Source: Sinorhizobium fredii
GTDB taxonomy: Bacteria > Pseudomonadota > Alphaproteobacteria > Rhizobiales > Rhizobiaceae
Direction of reading: 5' to 3'
Length of the DNA: 64,000 nucleotides
Assembly: GCF_002944405.1 (NCBI RefSeq)
Contig: NZ_CP024307.1
Span: 2,562,501 to 2,626,500 of the forward strand
In this document: positions 36,200 through 44,398 of the stretch, piece by piece
How positions within the stretch are numbered: position 1 is the stretch's first letter
Layout: every line of letters begins with the position of its first letter
Translations under genes and position numbers: made by a program
Notes under the pieces: model-generated
What the model saw: the letters and a program-made list of their open reading frames with translations, nothing else
The model's database searches: none
Told to the model about the DNA's origin: nothing

Positions 36200-36250
36200 C
36201 CGCTTGTCCTCTCCCCGCCTGCGGGCAGCACGCGGGGAGAAGGCAAGGGT
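36200..36250. repeat. Partial REP-type palindrome
   Basis: cttgtcctctccccgc...gcggggagaaggcaag just downstream of cbtA is an imperfect copy of the dispersed repeat. It lies between the converging cbtA and FhuF-like genes and may serve as a shared terminator. Confidence 0.55.
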
Positions 36251-36251
36251 C

Positions 36252-37100
36252 TCATTTGCTATCGAGCAGGTGGGCCCGCAGCATCTCTCGTCGAAGCTCG
36301 GGCTCGAGCAGCACGCAGGTGTCGCAGAAGCTGCCGCCCTCGGCACGATAGAAAAGGCAACAACCGCCGCGGATCCGGTAGGTCCTGGAGCGAAGCTCTC
36401 CCCCACTGCCGGAGGCCGCTTCGATCTTTTCGTAGTGAAGCTGCCGCGAGGCAAGCGGCGAGTGGGCCCTTTTGACGATCGCCAGCGCCTGCCCCGTCGC
36501 CCTGTCCTCCCGTTGCCGCCGCCGCCCGATCTCCAGGAAAGCGCCGGCGAGACTGTCCGCGGCCAACCGCCATTGCGCGCGCGCTGACAGGCCGCAGCGG
36601 CGTTTCAGCAGCGCGATCACCGGCTTCAGATGCGCAACGAAGGCATCGTGAAAGCGTCGAGTCGGCTCGTCCGGCTCGATCTCACTCTCGCTCCGCGGAA
36701 GGTCGACGAGGAAATGAAAGCGGCCGGCCACAAGCGACCTCCCGTCGCGGGCACGCAAATAGGTTTCGAAACGCAGGCCCGCGACCACCGGAACAAGGCC
36801 GCTCACAAGATAGATCGCGCCCGCCGCAAGGCTCAGCTGATGGCTGTAGAAGGCGACCAGGTGCGCCGCTCGAATCTTATCGTCCATGCCGGACGCGAAA
36901 CGGTCCTGATAGGCCAGGCAGGTCTCGAGGTTTGCCGGCTTCGACCAGAAAGCGTCTGGCGATTGGAAATGTGCGTCAGAGGTCGCGACCGAACAGGCGA
37001 CCTCCGGAATGGAGGCCGCCAGCCATTCGATAGCGGCAGCCGCCTCCATGACCGCTCTGCTTTCCCGCTGCCGATGCCCCTGCCCCATGCTCCGTCCCAT
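36252..37100 (-). CDS. FhuF-like siderophore-iron reductase
   Basis: 282-aa protein related to FhuF, a [2Fe-2S] ferric reductase that releases iron from siderophores in the cytoplasm. The C-terminal CCX10CX2C motif is intact: Cys247, Cys248, Cys259, Cys262. ATG 37100 is preferred to TTG 37103; it overlaps the upstream gene's stop (TGATG), so translation is coupled. Its partner upstream is a glucoamylase-like protein, not a siderophore gene, so the physiological substrate is open. Confidence 0.8.
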   Translation of the reverse strand: MGRSMGQGHRQRESRAVMEAAAAIEWLAASIPEVACSVATSDAHFQSPDAFWSKPANLETCLAYQDRFASGMDDKIRAAHLVAFYSHQLSLAAGAIYLVSGLVPVVAGLRFETYLRARDGRSLVAGRFHFLVDLPRSESEIEPDEPTRRFHDAFVAHLKPVIALLKRRCGLSARAQWRLAADSLAGAFLEIGRRRQREDRATGQALAIVKRAHSPLASRQLHYEKIEAASGSGGELRSRTYRIRGGCCLFYRAEGGSFCDTCVLLEPELRREMLRAHLLDSK

Positions 37101-38428
37101 CAAGCCGCGCCGGGTGTCAGCCAGCCCCCTTCGAATCCAGCCCTTTTCAGCCCCCGGCTGAAGACCGGGATACTGCGCGTCAGTTCCCAGATGAGGCCGC
37201 TTCTCCAGTTCTCGATCATCATGACGGACAGCCCCTGGTCAAGCCCGACAATCCTGTCGTCGACCCAGCCCTCGCGCCCTGCGCCCGGCAGGCTCGGATT
37301 GAAGCCGCCGGGAAGGCGGCCGTCGCGAAGCAGTGCCGGATAATGCGCGAGCAGATGCGAAAGGCTATCCAGGCAGTCGTCCGGTGCGAAGGGCAGTCCG
37401 GCAAGCGGAGCCCAAGGGACCAGGGTCCCGTCATCGGCGCCGAACGGAGCGCCTCGTGCCGCATAGCCCAGAAGCCTCTGCCGCCGGCCGTCACGCAGCC
37501 GCATCCAGCCCTTCGGCGCATGGCAGGCGCTGAAGCCCCAGAGGTTGCGGCAATAGCCGGAAAAGCCATGAGGATTCTCTTCCGCATGCGCCCGCTGAAG
37601 CGCGATCGCTCGGCAGCTGTTCGCGAAATAGTCGCTGCTTGCCGCCCGCATTCCCGTATCGCCTATGCCTCGGAAGTCGATCCAGGCATGGGGAAAGAGG
37701 TGGATGAACAACGCGCCCGCGTGCAGGTGCGACATCCCGCCAATCGTCAGCCATTCATGTGCCACCGAATAGGCGCCGTAGTTCTCCGGCGCAATGGGTA
37801 GGCTAGTGGAGCCTAGCGCCAGGACATAGAGGAGCAGCGCCTCGCTATAGCCGCGCCAACGGTGCTTCAGGAAACGCCCCGGCGGCATCCAGCCCATCGT
37901 CAGAGTATCGCCGCGGTTGAGCGCCCAGGCCCAATCCGCCCGCTCATATAGTCGCGCTGCAAGACTGCGGATTTCCGTTTCGTTCGGATCTGGCCCCGAG
38001 AAATAGGCCGCGGCCGTCAGTGCGCCGGCCAGAAGCAGCGCCGTGTCGATGGTCGAGAGTTCGCTGTTCCAGGCGCGCTCGCCCGTTCGCATGTCCAGAA
38101 AATGAAAGTAGAAGCCGCGGTATCCCGTTGCGAGCCTATCGCTCCCCTGCCGGCTGCCATCAAGAAAGCGCAAGGTCGTGAGTACGCGGTGACCTGCATC
38201 CCCCCGCCGCATCCAACCGCGCTCGACGGCGACCGGATAGCAGGACAGTCCGAAGCCGGTGGCCGCGATACTCGATGGCGACCCCGCCCGCGAGGTGTCG
38301 GCGACGAGCCCCGTTCGCGCATCGGTGTAATCAAGGAAATACTCAAAGGCGGCGCGTTGCAGCCGATCGGCGAGGGCGATGTTCTCCGGCGGGAAATGAA
38401 GCATGGCGAGGTTCTGTTGGACGATCAT
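37100..38428 (-). CDS. Glucoamylase-like (PF10091 type) protein
   Basis: About 442 aa; an (alpha/alpha)6-barrel protein of the glycoamylase/GH144-like family. Visible motifs: LQRAAFEYFLDYTDARTGLV near the start, SPSSIAATGFGLSCYPVAVE, LSTIDTALLLAGAL, and Trp/Tyr-rich segments such as HAWIDFRGIGD. Characterised relatives cleave beta-1,2-glucans, and rhizobia make cyclic beta-1,2-glucan, so glucan processing is a reasonable guess. The start is uncertain: ATG 38428, ATG 38404 and TTG 38494 are all in frame, none with a strong ribosome site. No signal peptide is obvious. Confidence 0.75.
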   Translation of the reverse strand: MIVQQNLAMLHFPPENIALADRLQRAAFEYFLDYTDARTGLVADTSRAGSPSSIAATGFGLSCYPVAVERGWMRRGDAGHRVLTTLRFLDGSRQGSDRLATGYRGFYFHFLDMRTGERAWNSELSTIDTALLLAGALTAAAYFSGPDPNETEIRSLAARLYERADWAWALNRGDTLTMGWMPPGRFLKHRWRGYSEALLLYVLALGSTSLPIAPENYGAYSVAHEWLTIGGMSHLHAGALFIHLFPHAWIDFRGIGDTGMRAASSDYFANSCRAIALQRAHAEENPHGFSGYCRNLWGFSACHAPKGWMRLRDGRRQRLLGYAARGAPFGADDGTLVPWAPLAGLPFAPDDCLDSLSHLLAHYPALLRDGRLPGGFNPSLPGAGREGWVDDRIVGLDQGLSVMMIENWRSGLIWELTRSIPVFSRGLKRAGFEGGWLTPGAA

Positions 38429-38669
38429 GGCCAGATTGGGTGCAAGCGGCGCCGGCGACAGCGTTGGAAGATGCGAATTGGCCCCTTTTTTCAAAGTGAC
38501 CGTTCGAGCCGCTTCCCTCTCTCAGACGCCAATCAAATAATATTGAGATCGCGGCCGACCGGGACAGTCGCCGATTTGCAATCCTGTGGTACATTCTGTT
38601 TTGAAGCTCGACGGTTTTGAGACGCGGGCTCGGAAGTCCGACTGTAGATCATGACGATTGGCGGATGCG

Positions 38670-39464
38670 ATGTTGAGCATGCTGGCATTGATCATGGCGC
38701 TCAGTGGCAGCCCGATGCAGACGGCCGCCACGCCCCCGAATGTCGATGTGGAGCTGGTTCTCGCTGTCGACATGTCCGGCTCGATGGACATGGAGGAAGC
38801 GCGGGTGCAGCGTTCCGGCTATGTGCAGGCGCTTAGGCATCCGGATTTCATCAACGCGGTAAAGGGGGGATATCTCGGCCGCATTGCCATCGGCTATTTC
38901 GAATGGGCGGGCATGGTGAACGAGGCTTCTGTCGTCACGTGGCAGGTGATCGAAGGTGCCGAGGATGCCGAAGCCTTCGCGGCCAAGCTCGAGGCCCGGC
39001 CGATCGGAACGCGGCGCGGCACCTCGATTTCGAACGCGATCATCTTCGGCACGAGTCTGATCGATACCAATGCCTTTTCGGGCGTGCGCCGCGTCATCGA
39101 CATTTCCGGCGATGGCCCCAACAATACCGGGCCGCCCGTCGCCCCTGCCCGCAACGACGCGGTTGCGCGAGGCATTGTCATCAACGGTCTCTCGATCCTG
39201 ATCCGCCCGTCCGTGTCGACCGGTCCGCTCGATCAGTATTATGCGGAATGCGTGATCGGCGGGCCCGGCTCCTTCGTTCTTCCGGTGCACGAGGCAGAGG
39301 ATTTCGCAATCGCCATCCGTCAGAAGCTGATCCTCGAGGTGAGCGGGGTGGCGCCTCCCCTTAGGCTCAGCTTCGCTGCGACCGAGACGGCAACGGATTG
39401 CATGATCGGTGAAAAGCTACGGCCAGGCTTTCTCGACAGGGTCTATCCGGAACTCGACCGGTAA
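38670..39464 (+). CDS. Secreted von Willebrand factor A-like protein (DUF1194)
   Basis: 264 aa. A short hydrophobic signal segment (MLSMLALIMALSG) precedes a vWA domain with an intact MIDAS start, Asp34-x-Ser36-x-Ser38 (DMSGSMDMEE), and the internal GTRRGTSISNAI and DISGDGPNNTG motifs. This fits DUF1194 proteins of alphaproteobacteria, thought to be periplasmic metal-ion-dependent adhesion modules. A TTG at 38658 is an alternative start. It stands alone, diverging from the glucoamylase-like gene. Function unknown. Confidence 0.82.
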   Translation: MLSMLALIMALSGSPMQTAATPPNVDVELVLAVDMSGSMDMEEARVQRSGYVQALRHPDFINAVKGGYLGRIAIGYFEWAGMVNEASVVTWQVIEGAEDAEAFAAKLEARPIGTRRGTSISNAIIFGTSLIDTNAFSGVRRVIDISGDGPNNTGPPVAPARNDAVARGIVINGLSILIRPSVSTGPLDQYYAECVIGGPGSFVLPVHEAEDFAIAIRQKLILEVSGVAPPLRLSFAATETATDCMIGEKLRPGFLDRVYPELDR

Positions 39465-39580
39465 GCCTTTGGCTGAAAGACTCTGCCGCGCCGCGGAGGC
39501 GGCGCTGCTGGATCCCTGTGACAAGCACAAGGATTGGGGCGCGAAAATGTGACCGGCGCTATAAGCACAGCCCGGGGCGC

Positions 39581-39802
39581 TCACTGCAGCAGGCGAACGC
39601 CGCCCGCGAAATCGGCTCCTGCGGCTGCGAACTCACGCCGATCGCGCAGTTCGCTGGTGACAGCCTGAAGCGCCATGTCGATGCAATATTCCAGCGCCTG
39701 CGCGTCCAAGGCGCGGGCGCTGTCGCGGATATGGGCCAGCATTCTGGCAATGCTCGCAAGTTCCGCTTCATGGTCCGCCGCTGCCGAAATAGAGTTAGTC
39801 AT
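39581..39802 (-). CDS. 73-aa small protein downstream of YcaO
   Basis: Predicted to be almost wholly helical (MTNSISAAADHEAELASIAR then ALDAQALEYCIDMALQAV), acidic at its N-terminus and ending GGVRLLQ. ATG 39802 follows gggggttcgg; an upstream in-frame ATG at 39814 is weaker. It lies 200 bases after the YcaO stop on the same strand. It may be part of that locus or independent. I recognise no family. Confidence 0.55.
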   Translation of the reverse strand: MTNSISAAADHEAELASIARMLAHIRDSARALDAQALEYCIDMALQAVTSELRDRREFAAAGADFAGGVRLLQ

Positions 39803-40002
39803 CCGAACCCCCATAGCCTGCACTACCCTCGCGAAGGGACTATAAAGGAATTTCCCGTTCGCGCGCGTTGCACGAGCGTTGCACACCCTTCAGTGGTGTT
39901 ACGCGCCAGTTTCGCCAATCCGCGCCGGGGTAATTTACGCGCGCTCGCCTGCCTCTTGCAGTTCCATTTGGCACAGGAAGCTCCGGGCGCGGCCGCACCG
40001 CC

Positions 40003-41244
40003 TCACGACGAAATCGCCCTCGACAGCGCACGCGACCCGAAGCGGCGCGCCCGCTCGCCGTCGGGACTCTCAAGGTCCGGCACGAGCACTTTGACGACAG
40101 CGAAGGGCAGATCGTCACGAGAGAGCGTGACCGCGATGACAGACCGCACACCCGCCTTCTTCACACAGGAGATCGTGTAGCTTAGCAATTCCTCGACAGG
40201 CGTGACCGTGTGGGCGACCGGTGTCGTCATCGGCCGCGGCGTTGCGAGAAAGGCGCGCCGCGTCGACTCCGGCAAGGGCCGGCTGAAGGTCTCGGGGTAA
40301 ACGTCGTCGCGAGCGCCGCCGATATAGGTGAGCCGCGACTGCGCTGCCTCCGTCACCGCGCGGATCGCAGCCCGGACGGCGGACGGATGCGCGCCGCAAC
40401 CGCTCGTGACCTCGACGAAGCGGAGATTTCCGGCAGTCGCCGTGCCGCGCGGGCCGAGCAGCGCCAGCAAGCACGGAATGCCGGTGTCGCTGGTGATGTC
40501 GAAAAGCCGCAACTCGAGCTCCGCCGCCTCGATGCGGCCGATGAGCGCGTCGAGGGCCGGGTCGTCAAGATCCTCCGGGGCCACGCATGCCCGGTGGCGG
40601 GCCTCCTCGCCGGAGACGCGCCACAAGACATGCGCGTCACGCTCGACCCGCTCGAGCAAGCCATGCAGGATTGCCTCCGGCATGGTGTTGCCCGATGCCA
40701 GCCCATCCGACGACATCCAGAAACGCGAAGGCCTCGTGCGATCGAGGCGCACCGCTTCGAGCGGGACGAGGACCTCGCGGCCGGAGATCAGATCGGTGCC
40801 GCCGGCCCATTCGATCGCCTCGTCCTGCCGGATATCGTCCCACCCCGCCGCGATCAGCGCGCCGAGGCTATCGTACGCCCGGCCGGAGGCACGCAGATTG
40901 TCGGGCGTCTCCACGACCACCTCGACGTCCGGCTCGCCGGCGACTGCCCGCTCAAGCGCCTCCATGACCGCGGATACACGCGCCTCCGCATCCGTCCGCC
41001 CCTTGCCCTGCGCGACTACGATCGACTGCGAGTTCGGCGTATAGGCGCACCAGACCGGGATCCCGATCTTGTCGAGCCCCGTGTGCCGGGCGACCCTCGT
41101 CACGCCGAAGGCGGCGAGACAGGGTCGAACGCGATGAAAAGTTTCGTCCGGCGTGCATACCCTGTCGGAATAGCCATCCCCAGGGTTCGCCAAACCGTCG
41201 ATATCAGGTTCGGTCGCCGTCAAAGTGGCCGGCAAAGACATCAT
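40003..41244 (-). CDS. YcaO-family ATP-dependent cyclodehydratase/thioamidation protein
   Basis: 413 aa, a complete YcaO domain. ATP/Mg-binding glutamates occur in VMEALERAV (Glu95, Glu98) and in EAILHGLLERVERD (Glu190, Glu198, Glu201), with AVTEAAQSRL further on. It ends RALSRAISS without the Pro-rich PxPxP tail of azoline-forming enzymes, as seen in stand-alone or TfuA-partnered YcaO proteins. Family members activate a peptide backbone amide with ATP, forming azolines, amidines or thioamides. Start ATG 41244 (or 41241) overlaps the upstream 74-aa ORF by 41 bases. No TfuA, E1-like or dehydrogenase partner is present in the window. Confidence 0.88.
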   Translation of the reverse strand: MMSLPATLTATEPDIDGLANPGDGYSDRVCTPDETFHRVRPCLAAFGVTRVARHTGLDKIGIPVWCAYTPNSQSIVVAQGKGRTDAEARVSAVMEALERAVAGEPDVEVVVETPDNLRASGRAYDSLGALIAAGWDDIRQDEAIEWAGGTDLISGREVLVPLEAVRLDRTRPSRFWMSSDGLASGNTMPEAILHGLLERVERDAHVLWRVSGEEARHRACVAPEDLDDPALDALIGRIEAAELELRLFDITSDTGIPCLLALLGPRGTATAGNLRFVEVTSGCGAHPSAVRAAIRAVTEAAQSRLTYIGGARDDVYPETFSRPLPESTRRAFLATPRPMTTPVAHTVTPVEELLSYTISCVKKAGVRSVIAVTLSRDDLPFAVVKVLVPDLESPDGERARRFGSRALSRAISS

Positions 41245-41428
41245 CGACTGACGATACGGCGACCGCGAGATCGACATTCTTGGCGATGACGGCGCCCGGC
41301 TTTCGGAACCCGTTCACGACCGCTAGATCGCCCGTCACCGAGTTAAGCGGCGTGACTGTTCGGTTTCCAAGATCTGCCACCCAAAGGCCCGACTCCCCCG
41401 GAATCCCGATCACAACGACTTTGGCCAT
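41204..41428 (-). CDS. 74-aa ORF upstream of YcaO, candidate substrate or accessory
   Basis: 74 aa, no cysteine, beginning MAKVVVIGIPGESGLWVADL and ending DDVFAGHFDGDRT. agggggaa sits just upstream of ATG 41428, 20 bases after the SARP regulator stop, and the frame overlaps the YcaO start, implying tight coupling. Size and position fit a RiPP precursor or a small partner protein, but the Cys-poor, beta-strand-like composition is unlike classical azoline precursors. I recognise no family. Confidence 0.7.
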   Translation of the reverse strand: MAKVVVIGIPGESGLWVADLGNRTVTPLNSVTGDLAVVNGFRKPGAVIAKNVDLAVAVSSVDDVFAGHFDGDRT

Positions 41429-41448
41429 ATTTCCCCCTTAAGCCCCTG

Positions 41449-43275
41449 TTAAAAACCCGCCTTCTTCAGCCCTTCTCGATAAAGATCTTTCTGCCATTGC
41501 TCCTTCATCGGAACGACGGCCAACCATTTGTCCAAGTCGAAAGACGGGTTTGCCTTCAAAGCCCGCATCCTGTGCTGCCGCGCCTTCTTTCGGTCGCCAA
41601 GCATCGCCCAACTTGCAGCGACGATTCTGTCAGCCGGCGTCTTGTCCTTCATCCTTTGAACGAAACCAATGCAGTCCTCGTACTGTCCTAGGAAATAGCT
41701 GGCACCCGCGGCACTCCACAGATAGGCATCCGGTGCTAGTGGATTGAGCGCCAGCGCCTTACCGAGCTTGTCAAGAGCTTCGGCCGGACGCGCGACGTGG
41801 ACCAGCGTATCCGCGTGGCTGTAAAGAACGTCGGCATAGTGCGGGCTCAACTGCTCTGCCCGGTCGAGGGAATCAAGGCTTTCGTCCAGATCGCCTTGGT
41901 AGAGTTTTACGACCCCTGCTTCGCGGTGAGCCGCAGGGAGATGATCGTTGCTCGCAATGGCGTCCTTCACATGGCGCTCCGCTGTCGAAAGGAGCTCATT
42001 GTCGCCGCGGGCGGTTAGAAGCCATTCATTGACGTAGGTTCGGGCAATGCCGCTCAGCGCCGGTGCAAAGTCCTGCCTATACTTCAATGCCTCGCGGAAA
42101 TCGCGGCGCGCCCTGCGAACATCTGGGAGGCCGAGTCCGGAAAGATGTCGCAATCCCCCGAGATAGGCATAGTAAGCCTCCGGATGCGTCACGAAATCGA
42201 AGTGGTCTGCCTGTCTCGTCTCCACCTGCTCTGTCACCGCCCGGGCAACATGGTAAGCGATATCCTGCCGCTGCTTGACGAGGCCCGCGGGCGAGATTGG
42301 AAAGCGATCGGCCCAGACGATCTGGTCGGTGGGCAGGAAAATGAGCTGCGTGAAGAGCCCCTGGTCCGACATGCGGCAATCGAGCGCGTAGGTGACGCCG
42401 TGCCGCTCGAGAAACGCCGCCTTGTCCGCCGCTTCTCGGATGCGCTCGGCGGTATAGGGTGCGACGACCGTCATCGACCTCAGCGAACAGAGCCCGATCG
42501 TTATGTCCTCGATCACCGCCACGCTGACCGCATGAAGCATCGGATCGCTACCGAAGGCGGCCGGCGGAAGCAGCGCGACACGCGGCAAGCGCACGGTTTC
42601 CGACCCACCCGCTTGCGTCCCCCATTCAGAGAATTCGGCTTGCTGCAAAGTTGCTGCGCTCGGAGTTCTGATACTTAGAAACTGACCGTGGCTTACGCGC
42701 TGGAGGATCTCGCGAACGGCTCCATCCGAGGGGTCGAGCTCCAGCAGATGCGCACAGGCGGCGCGCAACGTCGGCCGGTCCGCGGACCGTCGTTCCACAT
42801 CGATGAGTGCGCTCCGCAGTACCTCCGTGAAGCTGCGTCGCTTTTCCATCGCCCAGTCCGCGTAGCGTCCGGGCGGCAGATCCGCCGAAGACAGGAACGT
42901 ATCGCGCCAGAGCGAAAGGCCGTTGCGGAAGCTCTCTTCGGAGCCGTCTAACTCCTCGAAGCCGGAGACATCGCAGGAGATCGGCCCCAACGCCACCTCC
43001 GTCTCCGTGGCAGACAGAACCGCACCGGCGGGCGTCACCAGGTGTTGCATGCGCCACAAGGTCGAGCGCAGGTTCTTGAACGCGACGCTTTTTTCCCTGT
43101 CCGGCCAGACCATGGTCGCGAGCTTGTCGCGGGTCGCGACTTTTTGCCCGGACGCCGAGAGATAGGCGAGGATCAACAGGCCGCGCTCGGGACACGCGAC
43201 AGCGCCGCCGGCCGCATCGCTCAGCCGCAATTCGCCGAAGGTCCTGAGGTGATAGCCAGCCCCCGTCAAGACCAC
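41449..43275 (-). CDS. SARP-type winged-helix/BTAD regulator with TPR repeats
   Basis: 608 aa. N-terminal OmpR/SARP-like winged helix (about 8-95, FGELRLSD, RDKLATMVWPDREKSVAFKN), bacterial transcriptional activation domain (about 100-190), a TolB/adenylate-cyclase-associated-like middle region (about 225-345, RVALLPPAAF) and C-terminal tetratricopeptide repeats (about 360-600). The architecture resembles BTAD-TPR regulators of rhizobial accessory loci. Start assigned at GTG 43275, beside the XRE gene stop; TTG 43269 is an alternative. It is the likely regulator of the YcaO operon. Confidence 0.82.
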   Translation of the reverse strand: MVLTGAGYHLRTFGELRLSDAAGGAVACPERGLLILAYLSASGQKVATRDKLATMVWPDREKSVAFKNLRSTLWRMQHLVTPAGAVLSATETEVALGPISCDVSGFEELDGSEESFRNGLSLWRDTFLSSADLPPGRYADWAMEKRRSFTEVLRSALIDVERRSADRPTLRAACAHLLELDPSDGAVREILQRVSHGQFLSIRTPSAATLQQAEFSEWGTQAGGSETVRLPRVALLPPAAFGSDPMLHAVSVAVIEDITIGLCSLRSMTVVAPYTAERIREAADKAAFLERHGVTYALDCRMSDQGLFTQLIFLPTDQIVWADRFPISPAGLVKQRQDIAYHVARAVTEQVETRQADHFDFVTHPEAYYAYLGGLRHLSGLGLPDVRRARRDFREALKYRQDFAPALSGIARTYVNEWLLTARGDNELLSTAERHVKDAIASNDHLPAAHREAGVVKLYQGDLDESLDSLDRAEQLSPHYADVLYSHADTLVHVARPAEALDKLGKALALNPLAPDAYLWSAAGASYFLGQYEDCIGFVQRMKDKTPADRIVAASWAMLGDRKKARQHRMRALKANPSFDLDKWLAVVPMKEQWQKDLYREGLKKAGF

Positions 43276-43276
43276 C

Positions 43277-43648
43277 TCAACCGACCGATAGAACCAAGGT
43301 CCTGCCGCCCCAGAGACCGGGCCGGATAATACGCCACCGCCTGACGATCCGCGATCGGAAAACCATCGATGTGCTCACGTCCTTCCCTCCAACCGTCTTC
43401 GGCACCCCGCCATCCGTCGCCCCCAGCGCATCCTCGAAGAAAAAAGAAAAATGCACCTGCAGAACGTCCGCCATCGTCAGCAACTGGGTCGCGCACACGC
43501 GGCCTGTCCCCTGTTCGTAGCTTCGGACTTGCGCTACCGACACACCGAGCGCCGCGCCGAAATTCTTCTCGTCCATTCTCAATCCCTCGCGGCGCATTCG
43601 GATACGTTGGCCGACGAAAGCGTCAACTGCATTGGCCTGATCGGGCAC
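43277..43648 (-). CDS. XRE-family HTH regulator, short
   Basis: 123 aa. A helix-turn-helix of the rhizobial type (about 12-70, FGAALGVSVAQVRSYEQGTG) is followed by a non-conserved, Arg/Gly/Trp-rich tail ending RPGLWGGRTLVLSVG. Start GTG 43648 is set by ggagg seven bases upstream. Relatives normally continue to an acidic or amphipathic end, so the tail may reflect a frameshift. Its stop abuts the SARP start, so the two may be coexpressed. Confidence 0.7.
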   Translation of the reverse strand: MPDQANAVDAFVGQRIRMRREGLRMDEKNFGAALGVSVAQVRSYEQGTGRVCATQLLTMADVLQVHFSFFFEDALGATDGGVPKTVGGKDVSTSMVFRSRIVRRWRIIRPGLWGGRTLVLSVG

Positions 43649-43853
43649 TTTTCGCCTCCGCGCGAGCTGGCTGAGCTGCTTATTTTCAAGGATGCTTGAA
43701 AAGCGGAAGCGATGCAACTCGGGGCTTCGTGTGATGCACAAGGTTCTCGTTTGCGTTTTGGATGCACTGCACGCCCTCACCGCAGTGCAGCACCGGAACG
43801 TGCCTCCTCCGACGCAAAGAAAACCCCGCACGAAGCGGGGCTAGTTTTGGGGG

Positions 43854-44060
43854 TCAGTTCCAGGTTTGTCGATTGTACCAATCATCGAGATCCCGATGCA
43901 CACGGTCCTTTTCGATGCCGTACCGCTCCTGAATCTTGCCCTCCAGCTGATCCATGTTGCCGTTGATCTGGTCAAGATCATCGTCGGTCAATTTGCCCCA
44001 CTGCTCCTTGATCTTGCCCTTCACCTGTTTCCAGTTACCTTCGACTCGATTCCAATCCAT
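43854..44060 (-). CDS. CsbD-family stress protein
   Basis: 68 aa, strongly hydrophilic: the CsbD motif WNRVEGNWKQVKGKIKEQWG opens it, followed by DLDQINGNMDQLEGKIQERYG. aggagga lies about 7 bases upstream of ATG 44060, excluding the longer frame to 44105. CsbD-like proteins are general-stress proteins of unclear biochemical role, widespread in rhizobia. Confidence 0.93.
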   Translation of the reverse strand: MDWNRVEGNWKQVKGKIKEQWGKLTDDDLDQINGNMDQLEGKIQERYGIEKDRVHRDLDDWYNRQTWN

Positions 44061-44398
44061 GCCGTTTTCCTCCTGGCTTGTGACAGTCCTGTCAGGAAAA
44101 CTCATGACGGCGGCAATGGTTCATTTCCGCTTGGAGGAAGGCGGAACGAATCCGCATTTCCATGCATTTACCGGACAAGTACGGAGGTCCAAGTCGAAGT
44201 CGCCCATCCAGTCCCGGGCCTCCTCCGGGTGGGCAGCCGCCTCGGCCCCGGCGTCATGTCGTTGGGTCGACCTCCGCATTACTCCCATCGAAGAGCCAGT
44301 ACACCCACCAGCTCAGAGACAGACGACGCGAGGCTAGTGTATAGTCAAGGGGAAAGTCCGGTCGCGTGTTTCAACTGTTGGATAAGTAGCTGCGGATC
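44061..44398. other. Gap with no recognised feature
   Basis: 338 bases between the CsbD gene and nuoH. Short open frames occur but lack ribosome sites and coding character. No repeat, terminator with T-run or clear FNR/FixK-type palindrome was seen. It must contain the nuoH promoter if nuoHI is expressed independently. Confidence 0.6.

Noticed and set aside
40003..41244. A classical azole/azoline (LAP) biosynthesis cluster
   Set aside because: No E1-like partner, FMN dehydrogenase, export or immunity gene, and the YcaO lacks the Pro-rich C-terminus.
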